A stretch of 16,276 bases of DNA from Candidatus Omnitrophota bacterium (GTDB lineage Bacteria > Omnitrophota > Omnitrophia > Omnitrophales > Abzuiibacteriaceae): positions 1-16,276 of the forward strand of contig JACQQN010000062.1 of the NCBI GenBank assembly GCA_016206995.1. The letters run 5' to 3'. The first letter of the stretch is position 1, and each line of letters starts with the position of its first letter. The position numbers and the translations under genes are program-made. Shown in pieces: positions 13,906 through 16,276 of the stretch. The notes beneath the pieces are model-generated. The model did no database searches, was not told the DNA's origin, and saw only the letters and a program-made list of their open reading frames with translations.

Positions 13906-16276
13906 TTAGGATGACTTTATTTGTTCCTGAGAATCAGCGGAACGGATCGGAACCGAAACGTAATCTTGCATCATCGAAGAACCTCCAAGCGAAATCGCTT
14001 TCACAAAAATGCTTGTTCGCCCAGAAGCTTGCTTGTCACCCCCTGGAATGCGAAGATGGAAAAGAAGCCCGCGTTTTGGGATATAAAAGCTCAAACGAGG
14101 AAGTGCGGAAATCTCCCAACGATCAACGGGAAGCGCAAAACCATCCTGATACTGGGTATTAGTAAGAATGCTTTGGTAAATCGCGAAGGGACCGAAACCC
14201 CAAAGTTTCTTCAAGTAAAAGAAAGGTTGGTTTTCATAGTTCTGTTTTGGCTTTTCCTTTTTCTCAATTGAAGGCATTTTCGCCTCTTCTTTTGAAACTG
14301 TTGCTTGAACTGCCAGATCTTTCCCAAAACCAAGGAGTTGGTTCATCTCTTGCGGACTTAAAAGGCGACTGGAAGATGATCCTTCAGGTGTTGGCAGTTC
14401 TGGTGCTGAAGGAGTTCCAATAAAAGCGCCAGGTATACCCCCCTCACCCGAGGAACCGATATTATCTTCTATAGAACCTATTGAAAGAGATTCTGAGAAA
14501 GCGTCTGTTCCTTGTGAACCCCCTAGCTGTGGAATGAAATAAGCGCCACCACCTCCTATAATAGGAAGGTTATTATTGGTGTTGTCGTCATTGTCATTGT
14601 CGTTATCATTCTCATCGCCCCCTCGAGGGGTTCCACCACCACAGCTGGAATCATCATGTTGACAGCCTTGAGTGGAGTCGCAGGTATCAACTGTACAAGC
14701 TACGCGATCATCACAATTGGGAGTGGTGTTCGGGGTGGTGGTGCAGGCGCCGTTCTGACAGGTCTCCGTTCCATCACAGGCATTATTGTTTGAGCAGGTT
14801 GTGTTGTTAGCAACTTCTGCACCCATACAAACGCCATTTCGACACACATCTTGAGAAGTGCACGTATTACCATCATTACAAGCAGTTTCGTTGGAAGCCG
14901 TTGGTTCCTTACAAACCCCTGTGGTTTGGTTGCAGGTGCTTATCCGGCAAGCCGTTGTCACTCGAGAGGTACAGTATTGATCGGGATAGTCATGGTTCCT
15001 GCAATCAGTTGGGTTTTCTGAGAATCTCGCTTCAATCGTATGGTCTGCCGTAATGTCTTGAAAGGTGTATGAAGAAACAACACCTTGGGAAACGTTGTCT
15101 ACTAAAACATCAGAGATTTCATGAGCAGCGTTTGCGATAATTGCAAATGTTTGACCCTCACCTTCTGTAACAGTCATGGATCCGCTTGGTTCAATGGAAC
15201 CGCCAGGACCCGCTGAGGCTGTGATGGTGTGGGTGATGCGCGGGATTTCACTAAAAACAGCTGTGACAGAAAGATGTTCTGTGATTGTGAGAGTTTGTGG
15301 ATTTTCGTTACCTGAGAGCGCCCCCTCCCAATGGTTAAACTGCCAGCCAGCACTGGGAACCGCACGGAAAATAACCAAAGAACCCGCTGGATACTCAGGA
15401 TGATCGGGCGACTTTTCAATGTTTCCCTCCCCTTCCACTTGTGTTGTTAATGTGTACGGACGATCTGGATCAATCGCTTGAATCATTTGAGAAGCAGTTG
15501 CGTCATGATTTGCTGCGTCAATGGCTTTTACTGAAATCTCAGCCTGCCCAATCGTATTTAAAGTTACTTCAAAACTAGTTTCGAGTTCCCGTTCGTAATC
15601 AATTGTTTTCGTGTTAGTTACTACTCCATTCACACTCAGAATGAGTTGGGTGACCCCCCAATCATCACTTGCCTCAATACGAACCTGAACTGGTAATTGG
15701 ATTGGAGTTTCTGAAGGTAGGGAATCAATAGAAACAGCGGGGGGTTGGTCATGAATCACAAACTTTTGAATCGAGCCTTGAAATGGGACAAACACATTTC
15801 CGTGACCATCCGCTTTCACACCAATAACGGGTGCGATATAATAGGCAGTGCCGTTACCAAAAAGTTTTTCTTCTCCATCGCCGCGCCATCCACCCCATTC
15901 TGTAATGAAATTGCCATGATGGTCAAAAACTTCAATGCGATCGTTACCGGTATCTGTCACAAACACCGTGTTGTAAGTTTTATCTACACTAATTCCAACC
16001 GGGGACAGGAACTTGCCAGCCCCATGACCACGACCGCCCCATGCTAAAATAGGTTCGTAAGAACGATTGTCAGCGCCTGGTGCAAACTTTTGAATTCGGT
16101 GATTCTCAGAATCAACTACATACAATGCTCCATCTGGACCAACATCGTGGCCTTGTGGAAATTGAAATTGTCCGGACTGACGACCTTGTTCTCCAATGCG
16201 CCCAACTTGTTGAGGCTGTCCATGACATGTCTTAAAATTTTGAAACAGATATCTCAAGAGTGAAGTTTGTTGAAAC
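13906..16276 (-). CDS. Large modular, probably exported protein: NHL repeats, Ig-like and InlB-type repeats, Cys-rich repeats; 5' end outside the window
   Basis: The frame is open to the right edge, so the N-terminus and any signal peptide are not seen. Residues here count from a TTG at 16255-16257, which is probably not a true start; 783 residues follow it. In order: three NHL-type beta-propeller blades (about 17-57, 70-111, 117-166; DGALYVVDSENHRIQKF, TDTGNDRIEVF); an Ig-like domain (172-262); two InlB-type bacterial repeats (268-338, 343-413; GWQFNHWEG); a Cys-rich block with 18 cysteines (419-539); an Asp/Asn linker (548-563); a Gly/Ser/Pro-rich stretch (about 564-632); and an unrecognised C-terminal domain (about 675-775). 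This is the style of extracellular or cell-surface proteins. Even cysteine number and spacing suggest disulfides formed outside the cytoplasm. I can assign no enzyme activity. Propellers usually have more blades than three, so more sequence is expected upstream. No transpeptidase or transmembrane anchor is visible at the C-terminus. Confidence 0.85.
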   Translation of the reverse strand, partial: FQQTSLLRYLFQNFKTCHGQPQQVGRIGEQGRQSGQFQFPQGHDVGPDGALYVVDSENHRIQKFAPGADNRSYEPILAWGGRGHGAGKFLSPVGISVDKTYNTVFVTDTGNDRIEVFDHHGNFITEWGGWRGDGEEKLFGNGTAYYIAPVIGVKADGHGNVFVPFQGSIQKFVIHDQPPAVSIDSLPSETPIQLPVQVRIEASDDWGVTQLILSVNGVVTNTKTIDYERELETSFEVTLNTIGQAEISVKAIDAANHDATASQMIQAIDPDRPYTLTTQVEGEGNIEKSPDHPEYPAGSLVIFRAVPSAGWQFNHWEGALSGNENPQTLTITEHLSVTAVFSEIPRITHTITASAGPGGSIEPSGSMTVTEGEGQTFAIIANAAHEISDVLVDNVSQGVVSSYTFQDITADHTIEARFSENPTDCRNHDYPDQYCTSRVTTACRISTCNQTTGVCKEPTASNETACNDGNTCTSQDVCRNGVCMGAEVANNTTCSNNNACDGTETCQNGACTTTPNTTPNCDDRVACTVDTCDSTQGCQHDDSSCGGGTPRGGDENDNDNDNDDNTNNNLPIIGGGGAYFIPQLGGSQGTDAFSESLSIGSIEDNIGSSGEGGIPGAFIGTPSAPELPTPEGSSSSRLLSPQEMNQLLGFGKDLAVQATVSKEEAKMPSIEKKEKPKQNYENQPFFYLKKLWGFGPFAIYQSILTNTQYQDGFALPVDRWEISALPRLSFYIPKRGLLFHLRIPGGDKQASGRTSIFVKAISLGGSSMMQDYVSVPIRSADSQEQIKSS
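14569..14616 (-). repeat. Asp/Asn codon repeat encoding a flexible acidic linker
   Basis: Alternating GAC/GAT and AAT/AAC codons encode DENDNDNDNDDNTNNN inside the modular protein. Near-exact 6-nt units (AATGAC) occur side by side, so the tract could change length in frame by slippage. It separates the Cys-rich block from the Gly/Ser/Pro region and may bind calcium or simply act as a spacer. Confidence 0.6.
14641..15003 (-). repeat. Cysteine-rich repeat block in the modular protein
   Basis: Eighteen cysteines in about 121 residues. The spacing C-x5-C-x5-C-x4-C occurs twice at a period of about 28 residues (C460, C466, C472, C477; then C488, C494, C500, C505). A degenerate third copy follows (C515, C521, C526, C532, C539) and a looser copy precedes (C429, C437, C442, C449). 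The text CNDGNTCTSQDVCRNGVC resembles cysteine-rich repeats common in deltaproteobacterial and myxobacterial surface proteins. Confidence 0.7.

Noticed and set aside
13869..14271. Overlapping + strand frames opposite the end of the modular protein gene
   Set aside because: Composition is typical of antisense translation, and they run across the guaB3 promoter; the minus frame has recognisable domains over most of its length.
16255..16257. TTG as the true start of the modular protein
   Set aside because: No SD or signal peptide follows it, and the frame stays open to the window edge; the real start is almost certainly upstream.
1..16276. Defence island, prophage, biosynthetic cluster or other new multi-gene system
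   Set aside because: All complete genes belong to well-known housekeeping families; no nuclease-effector, toxin, recombinase or unknown gene pair is present.

Overview
The window is a compact stretch of a bacterial chromosome. Every gene I can support lies on the minus strand, so transcription runs right to left through about 16 kb. By eye the DNA is moderately AT-rich. The core genes are full length and typical. The sigma factor sequence (region 1.2, a long non-conserved insert, region 2.1), a GuaB3-type IMP dehydrogenase, and a secreted-type protein with NHL, InlB-like and cysteine-rich repeats suggest an uncultured, Gram-negative-like lineage of deltaproteobacterial or Omnitrophota type. 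That placement is a guess from protein style; nothing in the window fixes it.

Layout in transcription order, right to left. (1) 16276-13906: the 3' part of a large modular protein gene whose 5' end is outside the window. (2) 13887-7492: a near-consensus promoter (TTGACA, 17 nt, TATGAT) whose predicted transcript starts with a hairpin, then guaB3, a GC-rich palindromic repeat, guaA and dnaE; dnaE starts at GTG 6 nt after the guaA stop. (3) 7440-6641: a second near-consensus promoter, an HU/IHF gene, a cold-shock protein gene and a clear Rho-independent terminator. (4) 6632-1: rsmE, mtaB (4-nt overlap), cvpA, mpg, dnaG and rpoD, closely spaced until a 158-nt gap before rpoD that holds an extended -10 promoter and a small hairpin; rpoD runs off the left edge.

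The genes serve central information processing: GMP synthesis (guaB3, guaA), replication (dnaE, dnaG), transcription (rpoD), nucleoid and RNA chaperones (HU, Csp), rRNA and tRNA modification (rsmE, mtaB) and base-excision repair (mpg). The guaB3-guaA-dnaE arrangement would tie guanine nucleotide supply to the replicative polymerase.

I found no CRISPR array, tRNA, rRNA, transposase, phage gene, toxin-antitoxin pair or defence system. The least ordinary items are the GC-rich repeat at 12510-12570, the structured 5' leader of guaB3 and the modular protein at the right edge with its unrecognised C-terminal domain. I do not see a new multi-gene system.
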